The position numbers and the translations under genes were made by a program. From an uncultured Clostridium sp. (GTDB lineage: Bacteria > Bacillota > Clostridia > TANB77 > CAG-508), in the NCBI GenBank assembly GCA_900557195.1, contig USRT01000021.1, forward strand, positions 1-35,941: DNA of 35,941 bases, written 5' to 3'. Below, piece by piece: positions 1 to 7,835 of this stretch; the first letter of the stretch is position 1; each line of letters starts with the position of its first letter. The notes beneath the pieces were generated by a model that was given only the letters and a program-made list of their open reading frames with translations, searched no databases and had not been told where the DNA came from.

Positions 1-83
1 TACTCAAAGTATATAAATTTCAAAAAAGTGTGACATATGTTTGACTAACCTACAATATCAACATTAAAACTACTATTTTCTTA

Positions 84-112
84 TTGTACTTTATATTCAA
101 GTATGCTAGAAT
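84..112 (+). promoter_or_regulatory. Probable sigma-A promoter of ktrBA
   Basis: A -35 box TTGTAC (84-89) and a -10 box TAGAAT (107-112) are separated by exactly 17 bases. They lie about 30 bases upstream of the ktrB start. No riboswitch-like structure was recognised between this promoter and the gene. Confidence 0.5.
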
Positions 113-143
113 AAACTATATTTTAAATTTTAAGGGGACAATC

Positions 144-1563
144 ATGGAAAACAAGAAGAAAAGTAAAATAACTGCGACACAAAGTTTAGTATTAGGTGTG
201 TTAATAGTTATTTTTATAGGAGCAATATTATTAAAGTTACCAATTAGTAATCAAGATGGGAAAAGTATAAAATTTATTGATAGTCTATTTGTATCAACGT
301 CATGTGTTTGTGTAACAGGTTTAACTACAATTGTACCAAGTGAGCAATTTTCTTGCTTTGGGCAAATAATAATTATGATGTTAATTGAGATTGGTGGATT
401 AGGATTCATGAGCTTTATAGCATTAATACTAATGCTCATGGGAAAAAAGATAAATTTATCAGATAGAATGGTAATTAAAGAGTCTTTAAATCAAAATAAT
501 TTGAGTGGATTAATAAAATTAATAAAAAGAATTTTTATATATACTATAACTTTTCAAACAATTGGAACGATTTTTTTATCTATAAGATTTATTCCTACAT
601 ATGGTGTAGGTAAAGGAATATTCTATTCTGTATTTCATTCTATATCTGCATTTTGTAATGCTGGTTTTGATATTTTAGGAAATAATAGTTTTATAGGATA
701 TCAATATGATGTTTTAATTAATGTAACAATTATGGCACTAATTATAATAGGAGGACTTCGGATTTACTGTATGGAATGATTTATTTATGGGATTAAAAAA
801 TATATTTAAAAATAAATATAAAATAAATAGAATGTGGAAAGAATTTAATATACATACAAAATTAGTATTAATAACTACAGTTATATTATTAATTAGTGGT
901 ACAATACTAACCTTTGTTTTTGAAAAAGATAATTTGCATATTATGAAAAATGATACCTTAGGACAGAAAATATTAAAATCAAGTTTTTATTCTACGTCAC
1001 TTAGAACAGCAGGGATAACAACAACAGATGCAAGTAGTCTTACTACTGCTACCAAATTTATTTCTATGATATTTATGTTTATAGGAGGATCTTCTGCAAG
1101 TACAGCCGGAGGAATAAAAAATATTACTTTTGCAATTATTATAATCATGGTGGTTAGCTTTATAAAAGGTGAGGATAATACTATTATTTTTAAAAGGCAG
1201 ATACCATTTAAAGTAATAAAAAGAGCGATAGCAGTTGTGACTATTAGTATATGTATTGTTGGTATGGCAATAATATCATTAACAATTACAGAACAATTGT
1301 ATTTAGAACAAAATTATAATATTATATCAGAAAATATTGACTTTTTAGATATTGTGTATGAAGTGTTTTCTGCATTTGGAACAGTAGGAATTACATTAGG
1401 AGTTACGAAAAAGCTTAGTATAGCTAGTAAAATAATTGTTATGATATTAATGTTTATAGGAAGACTTGGATCAATAACTTTATCATATGCTTTATTTTCT
1501 AAGTTTAATAAAAACAAAAAAAGTTTGATAAAGTATCCAGAGTGTGATTTGATTGTAGGATAA
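144..1563 (+). CDS. ktrB: Potassium transporter membrane subunit KtrB/TrkH, read through a +1 shift at CGG 759
   Basis: Membrane subunit of a Ktr/Trk-type K+ uptake system, 472 aa after one +1 shift. It shows the four pore-loop repeats of the superfamily: SCVCVTGLTT near residue 55, SAFCNAGFD near 175, STSLRTAGITT near 290 and SAFGTVGIT near 410, each centred on the filter glycine, with transmembrane helices between. The chosen ATG at 144 has the ribosome site AAGGGG 6-10 bases upstream; an earlier in-frame ATG at 84 has none. Unshifted reading ends at TGA 777-779, six codons after the CGG. Skipping C759 gives GGLGFTVW, the expected family sequence, and continues to residue 472. ktrA follows 78 bases downstream. 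Family and shift site are clear; K+ versus Na+ coupling is inference. Confidence 0.93.
759..762 (+). other. +1 frameshift site CTT-C-GGA (ktrB)
   Basis: In-frame CGG at codon 206. Skipping the C gives Gly206 in GGLGF. The unshifted frame ends at TGA 777-779. Confidence 0.93.
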
Positions 1564-1641
1564 TAAAGAGATTTAAAGAATTATGATATACTTTTTTAAG
1601 ATGGTATATGTTATTTGATTGTGAGATAATAGAAAGGATAA

Positions 1642-2295
1642 ATGATGAAAAGATTAAATATATTAGTATTAGGTTTAAAAACTTTTGGGAGAAGTATTGT
1701 AAAGCAATTATATGAATATAATTGTGAAGTTTTAGCAATAGACAAAGATATGGATAGGGTAGAAGAAGTAGCAGAATATGCAACAGAAGCTGTTCAGGTA
1801 GATATAAGAGATACACAAGAATTAAAAAAATTATCTCTTAACAATTTTGATGTAGCAGTAGTTACTGTTGATGATTTAGGAATTAGCATTATGGCTACAA
1901 TGCTTTTTGAAGAAGCAGGTATTCCGAAAATTATTGTAAAATCTACAAGTGATATTCATAAAAAGATATTAGAAAAAATGGGAGTTAAATTTATTGTTTC
2001 TCCAGATAAGGAAATGGGAATAAAACTTGCAAAAGGTATTATGGATATTAATATTATTGATTCTATTAATGCTTCTGAAGACTATGATATAGTTGAAATT
2101 AATGTTAAAAGTAAATGGATAGGAAAGACTTTGGAAAAACTAAATTTTAGGAATAAATATGGAATGAATGTAATTGGTGTTAAAAAGCTTGGTGCTAAAA
2201 TGGAAATTTCTCCAGAAAAAGAATATGAGATAGAAGAAGGAGATAGGCTAATTGCTATAGAAAATAAAAATGTGAATGGGAATGACAAGGTATAA
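1642..2295 (+). CDS. ktrA: Regulatory RCK protein of the K+ transporter (KtrA/TrkA)
   Basis: Cytoplasmic NAD(H)/ATP-binding gating subunit that assembles as a ring on the KtrB dimer, 217 aa as usual for KtrA. An N-terminal Rossmann RCK_N domain starts with a variant dinucleotide loop, VLGLKTFGRS at residues 8-17. It is followed by the acidic strand end LAIDKD and a DIRDTQEL segment. A C-terminal TrkA_C domain (about 135-215) contains WIGKTLEKL and EIEEGDRLIAI. Two ATGs overlap at 1642 and 1645, behind a GAAAGGA ribosome site. It has no in-frame CGG and reads normally, unlike its partner ktrB. The terminator at 2317-2364 closes the operon. Confidence 0.93.
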   Translation: MMKRLNILVLGLKTFGRSIVKQLYEYNCEVLAIDKDMDRVEEVAEYATEAVQVDIRDTQELKKLSLNNFDVAVVTVDDLGISIMATMLFEEAGIPKIIVKSTSDIHKKILEKMGVKFIVSPDKEMGIKLAKGIMDINIIDSINASEDYDIVEINVKSKWIGKTLEKLNFRNKYGMNVIGVKKLGAKMEISPEKEYEIEEGDRLIAIENKNVNGNDKV

Positions 2296-2316
2296 TAGAA
2301 GTAGGGAATAAGTGAT

Positions 2317-2364
2317 AAAGTTACTACAATGAAAAGTGAAAATAGTTTTCGGTGTAGTAACTTT
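2317..2364 (+). terminator. Terminator after ktrBA
   Basis: The perfect 12-base arms AAAGTTACTACA and TGTAGTAACTTT enclose a 24-base loop and run into ATTTTAT. The gene on the other strand converges here, so it may act in both directions. Confidence 0.6.
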
Positions 2365-2454
2365 ATTTTATAGTATTTGTATGTTATTAAGATTAAATTT
2401 TTGTATATATAATGAAATATATTTTCTTAAATAAAATTGTGATTTTACATTATG

Positions 2455-2706
2455 TTATTTTTCATCTATATTTGCTTTACAATATGGACAGCATATAACT
2501 TTATTAAACAATCTCCTATTTGGTAGGTATTCTCCACATTTTGGACATCTCCAAAATATTCTTTCGATAATTGTCAATAATATCAACAATATTATTGGTA
2601 TTAGACATATTCTTATATTGTCTACAAAATTTAAAACTATAATAATTAAAATTAATAAAACTATTATTAATAAATCTAAAATATATTTTATTGTATTTTT
2701 TTTCAT
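2455..2706 (-). CDS. Small membrane protein with C-terminal zinc ribbon
   Basis: An 83-aa protein of unknown function. A short basic N-terminus is followed by a hydrophobic stretch at about residues 7-25 and a second at about 31-45, so it is probably a membrane hairpin. The C-terminus carries a CPKC pair (about 54-57) and a CCPYC group (about 72-76), the layout of a four-cysteine zinc ribbon. The ATG at 2706 has GGAGG six to seven bases upstream. A longer overlapping frame starting at 2719 is a shadow. The gene stands alone, convergent with ktrBA and divergent from the zinc uptake genes. No function can be assigned beyond probable metal binding at the membrane surface. Confidence 0.7.
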   Translation of the reverse strand: MKKNTIKYILDLLIIVLLILIIIVLNFVDNIRICLIPIILLILLTIIERIFWRCPKCGEYLPNRRLFNKVICCPYCKANIDEK

Positions 2707-2812
2707 TATTTTCCTCCATATTCTAAGTAGATTATATCAAACTCATGAATTATTAACAACCACTTTTTTATTTACTTAATAGATAGTTATCAACATAACT
2801 TAAAGTTTTATA

Positions 2813-2841
2813 TTGAATAAAAGAAAAAAAAATGTTATAGT
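2813..2841 (+). promoter_or_regulatory. Probable promoter of znuAC
   Basis: TTGAAT (2813-2818) and TATAGT (2836-2841) are spaced by 17 bases, about 75 bases before the znuA start. I do not see a convincing Zur or AdcR operator palindrome. Confidence 0.5.
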
Positions 2842-2916
2842 AAAAAGGTATTATATAAAAAATCATTAAAGAGTTAGTATATAAAAAATATATAAATAAA
2901 AATTGGAGGAATAGAA

Positions 2917-3811
2917 GTGAGAAAAATAACTATATCAATGCTAATAATAAGCTTTATAATAGCTCTATTATTAACATTAACAGGTTGTACAAAAGAAAAC
3001 GATAATAATGAAAATTATAAAATTGTAACATCTTTTTATCCTGTATATATAATGACTTATAATATTACAGATGGAGCAAGTATGATTGAACTTACTAATA
3101 TGGCAGATGTAAATACACGGATGCATTCATAATTATACATTAAAGACGGAAGATTTAAAAAAAGTAGAAAAAGCAGACATGTTTATTCAAAATGGATTAG
3201 AAATAGAAAATTTTATGGATAAAATAGTAAGTTCATTTTCAAAATTAAAGGTAATAAACTCAAGTGAAGGCTTAGAAGATATTATTAAAGAAGATGATGA
3301 AATAAATGGACATACATGGACAAGCATAGACAATAATATAAAACAAGTAGAAAATATAAAAAACAAATTAAAAGAAGCAAATCCAGAAAATGCAGAAGTT
3401 TATGAAAAAAATACAAATGAGTACATAGAAAAATTAAAAAGTTTAAAACAAAAATACGAAACAGAACTTGTAGATTTAAAAGGAAAAAAAGTTGTATCAT
3501 TAAATGAATCTTTTGCATATTTGGAAAGAGACTTAGGACTAGATTCAATAGAAGTTCATACAGACCATGAAGAAAGTACAATATCTGCAGAAATGTTAGC
3601 TCGCATTATAGAAGATATGAAGAGAGAAAATATACAAATAATCATTATAGATAAAAATGATAATGAAAAAAACGCACAAAATTTAGCAAATGAAACAGGA
3701 GCTAAAATATATAAATTAGATTCTTGTTTAAGTGGAAATATGGATAAAGATGCATATTTAAATGCAATGACTGAAAATTTATGTATTTTAAAACAAATGA
3801 TAGAAAAATAA
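2917..3811 (+). CDS. znuA: Zinc ABC transporter substrate-binding lipoprotein, +1 shift at CGG 3118
   Basis: Extracytoplasmic zinc (possibly Mn) binding lipoprotein of the ZnuA/AdcA cluster, 297 aa after the shift. The signal peptide ends with the lipobox LTGC near residue 24. Skipping C3118 gives NTGCIHNY, the family motif carrying the first metal-binding His (residue 71). Further ligands are visible in NGHTW (His132) and in VHTDHEESTIS near 205. Unshifted reading stops five codons after the threonine, before any metal ligand, so the short product could not bind zinc. There is no His-rich loop, so this is a compact family member. The start is GTG, with GGAGGA six bases upstream. znuC follows 44 bases downstream; the permease znuB lies far away at 9963. 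Confidence 0.9.
3118..3121 (+). other. +1 frameshift site ACA-C-GGA (znuA)
   Basis: In-frame CGG at codon 68. Skipping the C gives Gly68 just before Cys69 and the metal ligand His71. The unshifted frame hits TAA at 3130-3132. Confidence 0.93.
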
Positions 3812-3855
3812 AAGGAAGGAGCTATGATATATGTAATATGTCATAGAAAACGAAT

Positions 3856-4599
3856 ATGGAAAAAGGAAATATATGTGGTCTTCATTGTACAAAAATAAAT
3901 AATATTAATGTAACAATAGGAAAACAAGAGATTTTAAAAAATATAAATATTCATATTCATTGTGGAGAATTAACAGTTATAATTGGAAAAAATGGAGCTG
4001 GTAAAAGTACTTTATTAAAGGCAATATTAGGTGAAATACCTCATACAGGTGACATTACTTTTTTAGATATGAAAGAAAATAAAAAAAAGAAAATAAAGAT
4101 AGGATATGTTCCACAAAGTATAAATGTTGAAAGACATATGCCAACAACAGTATATGATATGTTTGCTTCATATATTTGTAGTACTCCTGTATGTTTTAGA
4201 AAAAATAAAAAAGTCTATGATGAGATAAGAAAGCACTTAAGTTTATTTGGTGCAGAAAACCTAATAGATAAAGGAATTGGAAATTTGTCTGGTGGAGAGT
4301 TACAAAGAGTATTGCTTGCAATTAGTACAAAACCATTACCAAATCTATTGATTTTAGATGAGCCAGTATCTGGAATAGATATGAATGGGATTAAGAATTT
4401 TTATGAAATTGTAAGTAATTTAAAAAAAGAATATGATATGTCTATAATACTGGTTTCTCATGATTTAGAATTAGTAAAGAAATATGCAGATAAAGTAATA
4501 TTGCTTGATAAAGAAATTTTAAAAGAGGGAACTCCAGAGGTTGTGTTTAGTAGTGCTGAATTTAAAGAAAGATTTGAGAATGTTTTAACTGTAGATTAA
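3856..4599 (+). CDS. znuC: Zinc ABC transporter ATPase
   Basis: ATP-binding subunit of the zinc importer, 247 aa, complete and in one frame. Walker A is GKNGAGKST (about residues 43-51), the signature is LSGGELQR (about 145-152), Walker B is LLILDEPVSGID (about 165-176) and the switch His is in SHDLELVKK (about 201). The ATG at 3856 is the only usable start, because TAG at 3844-3846 stops the frame upstream. It has a poor ribosome site. The strong GGAAGGAGC at about 3813-3822 instead precedes ATG 3824 and two tiny frames (see findings), so translation may depend on re-initiation or coupling from znuA. Confidence 0.9.
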   Translation: MEKGNICGLHCTKINNINVTIGKQEILKNINIHIHCGELTVIIGKNGAGKSTLLKAILGEIPHTGDITFLDMKENKKKKIKIGYVPQSINVERHMPTTVYDMFASYICSTPVCFRKNKKVYDEIRKHLSLFGAENLIDKGIGNLSGGELQRVLLAISTKPLPNLLILDEPVSGIDMNGIKNFYEIVSNLKKEYDMSIILVSHDLELVKKYADKVILLDKEILKEGTPEVVFSSAEFKERFENVLTVD

Positions 4600-4791
4600 T
4601 CTTTAAGTTTTTGTGCATAAGATTATGTAGGCTATGAACTTTTGATGGTTAATTATAAAGTGTTATACTAGTATGTATGTACTTTTAAGTAGGCTATAAT
4701 TGTAACATAAGGTAATATGGTCTTTCAAGTAAAAGATAAGCAGTGAATAATAAACTATTAATATACACAGAAAAATTGCAGATGATTAGAA
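4600..4791. other. Intergenic stretch after znuC, no feature seen
   Basis: AT-rich sequence without an open frame, a stable hairpin or a convincing terminator for znuAC. The next recognisable element is the promoter at 4792. Confidence 0.5.
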
Positions 4792-4820
4792 TTGACAAAA
4801 CAAAGCAATGAATGTATAAT
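4792..4820 (+). promoter_or_regulatory. Consensus promoter for the antisense RNA
   Basis: A perfect TTGACA (4792-4797) lies 17 bases from a perfect TATAAT (4815-4820). No coding frame follows. The transcript would run about 90 bases to the hairpin at 4876-4907. Confidence 0.7.
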
Positions 4821-4825
4821 AAAAA

Positions 4826-4918
4826 TAGAAAATGAGAGCCACTTCAAATGTGTGCTACCTAAAAGTTAGATAAAACACCACAAAGCTTGGGCAGAGCATA
4901 TGTGGTGCTTTTATTATT
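4826..4918 (+). ncRNA. Candidate antitoxin RNA of a type I toxin-antitoxin locus
   Basis: Predicted RNA of about 90 bases from the consensus promoter at 4792-4820 to the terminator hairpin at 4876-4907 (CACCACA/TGTGGTG, then CTTTTATTATTT). It lies antisense to the 3' end of the toxin messenger and covers its stop codon and terminator. This is the arrangement of RatA-type antitoxins opposite TxpA-type toxins. Its 5' end, ATAGAAAATGAGA, is identical to the 5' end predicted for the toxin messenger. The antitoxin role is inference from layout. Confidence 0.55.
4876..4907. terminator. Bidirectional terminator between antitoxin RNA and toxin messenger
   Basis: The perfect 7-base arms CACCACA and TGTGGTG enclose a smaller GCT/AGC stem. 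A T-rich tract follows on both strands (CTTTTATT on +, GTTTTATC on -), so it can end both convergent RNAs. Confidence 0.6.
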
Positions 4919-5027
4919 TGCTCAAAATTACTACTAGTGCAATAATCAAGGCAAATGCTATAATAGTTATTCCTACTAAACCGTAGAAAAGTAAGTATAT
5001 TATTAATAATATAGCTTGTTCTATCAT
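4914..5027 (-). CDS. 37-aa hydrophobic peptide, candidate type I toxin
   Basis: The peptide is 37 aa: MIEQ, then one long hydrophobic stretch (residues 5-35, interrupted only by Tyr, Gly and Thr) and a final SK. This is the make-up of membrane-acting type I toxins and small holin-like peptides. The ATG at 5025-5027 has an excellent GGAGGTGG site eight bases upstream. A small hairpin (CACAG/CTGTG) sits directly before that site in the leader and could affect ribosome access. The leader is about 83 bases from a promoter at 5117-5145. An antisense RNA overlaps the 3' end. Toxicity is inferred from design, not from similarity to a named family. Confidence 0.6.
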   Translation of the reverse strand: MIEQAILLIIYLLFYGLVGITIIAFALIIALVVILSK

Positions 5028-5116
5028 ATAGCACCACCTCCATTCTCACAGTCAAAACTGTGTATGTAAAGTGGTAGCACTCACACTACTTGCTATTCTC
5101 ATTTTCTATGATTATT

Positions 5117-5145
5117 ACTATACAATATTATTAGTTGTAATACAA
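5117..5145 (-). promoter_or_regulatory. Promoter of the small toxin gene
   Basis: On the minus strand, TTGTAT (5145-5140) and TATAGT (5122-5117) are spaced by 17 bases. The expected transcript start is near 5110, at the beginning of the repeat shared with the antitoxin RNA. Confidence 0.5.
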
Positions 5146-5186
5146 GCGAACAGAACAATTTTTTCTTCAAAAAATTATAATAATAG

Positions 5187-5233
5187 TTGCAAATAAAAAC
5201 TTTAGTTTGATATAATCAATCTAAAGTTTTTTT
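5187..5233 (+). promoter_or_regulatory. Promoter and/or hairpin upstream of hydCBA
   Basis: TTGCAA (5187-5192) and TATAAT (5211-5216) with an 18-base spacer form a possible promoter. The -10 box lies inside a palindrome, AAAACTTTAG...CTAAAGTTTT with an inner TTGAT/ATCAA stem, followed by eight T. Read from upstream, the same sequence would be a good terminator, protecting the operon from readthrough. Both roles are possible. Confidence 0.5.
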
Positions 5234-5259
5234 TAGTTTATAAAAAGGAGTCGTGATTA

Positions 5260-5752
5260 ATGGAAGAAAAAAATTGTAAGTGTATGGACAAAAAAATAGT
5301 TAATGAAACAAAGGCAATATTAAATCAGTATAAACAAGATAAAGATAATCTAATACAAGTTTTAAATGAAGTTCAAGATAAATTTGGATATATTCCAGAA
5401 AAAGCACAGGCTGAAATATCTGAATATTTACATATTCCAATGGCTGAAATTTATGGAGTAATTACATTTTATTCAAGATTTGCTTTAAAACCAAAAGGCA
5501 AATATAGTATATCTGTATGTATGGGAACAGCATGTTTTGTAAAAGGTTCTGAAAAAATATTAGAAAGAGCAAAAGAAAAATTAGGTATTCGGAGAAGGAG
5601 AAACTACAAAAGATGGCAAATTTTCTATAGATACAACTAGATGTGTTGGCGCATGTGGATTAGCACCGGTATTTACAGTAAATAAAGAAGTATATGGAAA
5701 AGCAACAGTTAAGAAATTTGATGAAGTAATAGATGAATTAATGAAAAATTAA
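5260..5752 (+). CDS. hydC: NuoE-like [2Fe-2S] subunit of the bifurcating hydrogenase, +1 shift at CGG 5590
   Basis: Small subunit HydC of the trimeric [FeFe] hydrogenase, 163 aa after the shift. A helical N-terminal half (about 15-75, VQDKFGYIP...ITFYSRF) precedes a thioredoxin-fold [2Fe-2S] domain. The cluster cysteines are CMGTAC (87 and 92) and CVGAC (128 and 132). The shift point at codon 111 lies between the two pairs, so the unshifted 126-aa product would lack half of the ligands and end in an Arg/Tyr-rich tail. Skipping C5590 gives LGIGEGETTKDGKFS and then the conserved C-terminus. The ATG at 5260 has AAGGAG eight bases upstream. hydB follows after 214 bases. Confidence 0.9.
5590..5593 (+). 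other. +1 frameshift site ATT-C-GGA (hydC)
   Basis: In-frame CGG at codon 111. Skipping the C gives Gly111. The unshifted frame continues for 15 more codons to TAG 5638-5640, with no family similarity. Confidence 0.93.
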
Positions 5753-5966
5753 TAAATAATACAAACGAATAGAATAATGTTAGATTAGAGCATGTAAAAT
5801 GTAATAAAAAATTTATTACTATATAGATTTTCGCAGGTTTTGTGCAAAGTTTACTTAAAAAGAAATAGTTATAAATATACTGTTAATAAGATTTATATTA
5901 AAGATGAATAGAAACAAAATAGTATGATTTTGATAGATTTGGATTGTATTGCAAAGGAGGAATTAA

Positions 5967-7824
5967 ATGAAGACATTACAAGAAATAGAAAAAATAAGAC
6001 AAGAAAAAAGAAAAGAATTAGAACTGCGTGTAAATAAAAATGTAAAAACTAAAGAAAAGCATATATTAGTATGCAACGGAACAGGATGTACATCTTCAAA
6101 ATCACCAGAGATAATGAAAACTTTTAGAAAATTGTTGGAAGAGAAAAATATTAATAATGTAAGAGTAATTAAAACAGGTTGTTTTGGTTTATGTGCTAAA
6201 GGTCCAATTGTAATTATAAGACCAGAAGACACCTTTTATGCAATGGTAAAACCAGAAGATTGTGAAGAAATTATAAATAAACATATTTTAAAAGGAGAAA
6301 TTGTAGAGAGACTACTTTGCAAGGATATCGATAAAAAAATAGTAAATAGTTTAGATGAACTTAATTTTTATAAGAAGCAAAAGAGAATTGCATTAAAAAA
6401 TTGTGGAGTAATAGATCCAGAAAATATAGATGAGTATATTGCATTTGAAGGATATCAAGCATTAGAAAAAGTTTTAAAACAAATGACTGGTGATGAAGTT
6501 ATAGAAGAAATTTCTAATTCTGGTTTAAGAGGAAGAGGTGGAGCAGGTTTCTCTACTGGCAAGAAATGGAAACTTACTAAAGAAGTAGAATCAAAACAAA
6601 AATATGTTGTGTGTAATGCAGATGAAGGAGATCCAGGAGCATTCATGGATAGAAGTATTCTAGAGGGAGATCCAAACTGTATATTAGAGGCAATGCTAAT
6701 TGCAGGATATGCTATAGGAGCAAATAAGGGATATATTTATGTTAGAGCAGAGTATCCAATTGCAGTAGAACGTTTAAAAATTGCAATTAATCAGGCAAAA
6801 GAATATGGAATATTAGGGAAAAATATATGGAACACAGGTTTTGATTTTGATATAGAAATAAGACTTGGAGCAGGTGCTTTTGTATGTGGAGAAGAAACAG
6901 CACTTTTAGAATCTATAGAAGGAAGACGTGGTCAGCCAAGAGTAAAACCACCATATCCAGCAAGTAGCGGATTATGGGGAATGCCAACATTAATTAATAA
7001 TGTTGAGACATTTGCAAATATTCCACAAATTATTTTAAATGGAGCTACTTGGTATTCTAGTATTGGAACAAAAGATTCTAAAGGAACAAAAGTATTTGCT
7101 TTAGGTGGAAATGTAAATAATATAGGTCTAGTAGAAGTTCCAATGGGAACAACTTTAAGAGAGATTGTTTTTGATATTGGTGGAGGAATACCAAATGGAA
7201 GAGAATTTAAAGCAGCACAAACAGGTGGACCATCAGGTGGTTGTATTCCAAAAGAACATTTAGATACTAAAATTGATTATGAGTCATTAAAGGAAATTGG
7301 TTCAATGATGGGTTCTGGGCGGATTAATTGTAATGGATGATACTAAATGTATGGTTAATTTAGCAAAGTTTTATTTAGATTTTACAGTAAGTGAAAGCTG
7401 TGGGAAGTGTACACCTTGCAGAATTGGAACAAAAAGAATGTTAGAAATTCTAGAAAAACTATGTAGTGGAAAAGCAGAAGAGTTAGATATATATAGATTA
7501 GAAAAATTAGCACTAAATATACAAAAATCATCTATTTGTGGTCTTGGTCAGACTGCACCAAATCCAGTATTAAGTACATTAAAATATTTTAGAAATGAAT
7601 ATAGAGAACATGCTTTATCAAAGAAATGTAAAGCTTTAGAATGTAAGGCTCTAACTGTAATTAAAATAGATGAGGAAAAGTGCAAAGGATGTGGATTATG
7701 CCAAAAATCATGTCCAGTTTCTGCAATAAAAGGTGAAGGAAGAGAAAAAAGAGAAATTGACCAATCAATATGTATAAAGTGTGGTACTTGTAAAGGTAAA
7801 TGTCCTTTTAAAGCAATTGGATAA
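5967..7824 (+). CDS. hydB: NuoF-like NADH-binding flavoprotein subunit of the hydrogenase, +1 shift at CGG 7320
   Basis: HydB, 618 aa after the shift, carries FMN and the NADH site. In order: an N-terminal thioredoxin-like [2Fe-2S] domain (VCNGTGCTSS near 35, TGCFGLC near 72); the NuoF core with the FMN/NADH loops GRGGAGFSTGKKW (about 189) and CNADEGDPGAF (about 215), and GAGAFVCGEETALL (about 307); an SLBB region; the [4Fe-4S] motif SCGKCTPCR after the shift; and two C-terminal ferredoxin [4Fe-4S] motifs (CKGCGLCQKSC, CIKCGTCKGKC). The shift at codon 452 gives GSGGLIVMDD, the expected sequence. Without it the product ends six codons after the CGG, losing all [4Fe-4S] clusters. AAAGGAGG precedes ATG 5967. 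hydA starts 11 bases after the stop. Confidence 0.94.
7320..7323 (+). other. +1 frameshift site GGG-C-GGA (hydB)
   Basis: In-frame CGG at codon 452. Skipping the C gives Gly452 in GSGGLIVMDD, a conserved NuoF segment. The unshifted frame ends at TGA 7338-7340. Confidence 0.95.
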
Positions 7825-7835
7825 GGAGGAATAAT

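Larger units (their letters stand above)
4825..5109. repeat. Inverted repeat framing the toxin-antitoxin locus
   Basis: ATAGAAAATGAGA at 4825-4837 and its perfect complement at 5097-5109 frame the locus. A second matched block (GTGCTACC/GGTAGCAC) lies a little further inside. The two convergent RNAs would therefore begin with nearly the same sequence. Confidence 0.75.

Noticed and set aside
1..143. c-di-AMP or other riboswitch before ktrB
   Set aside because: The leader between the promoter and the start is only about 30 bases, too short for such a structure.
787..1563. Second halves of ktrB, znuA, hydB, hydA, znuB, the ABC exporter half and sipL as separate genes
   Set aside because: None of the internal starts has a ribosome site, and the halves join seamlessly into full-length conserved proteins after skipping one C.
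3824..3898. A frameshift in znuC starting from ATG 3824
   Set aside because: The 24-codon frame shows no similarity to the ABC ATPase N-terminus, and znuC from 3856 is complete. No CGG is involved.
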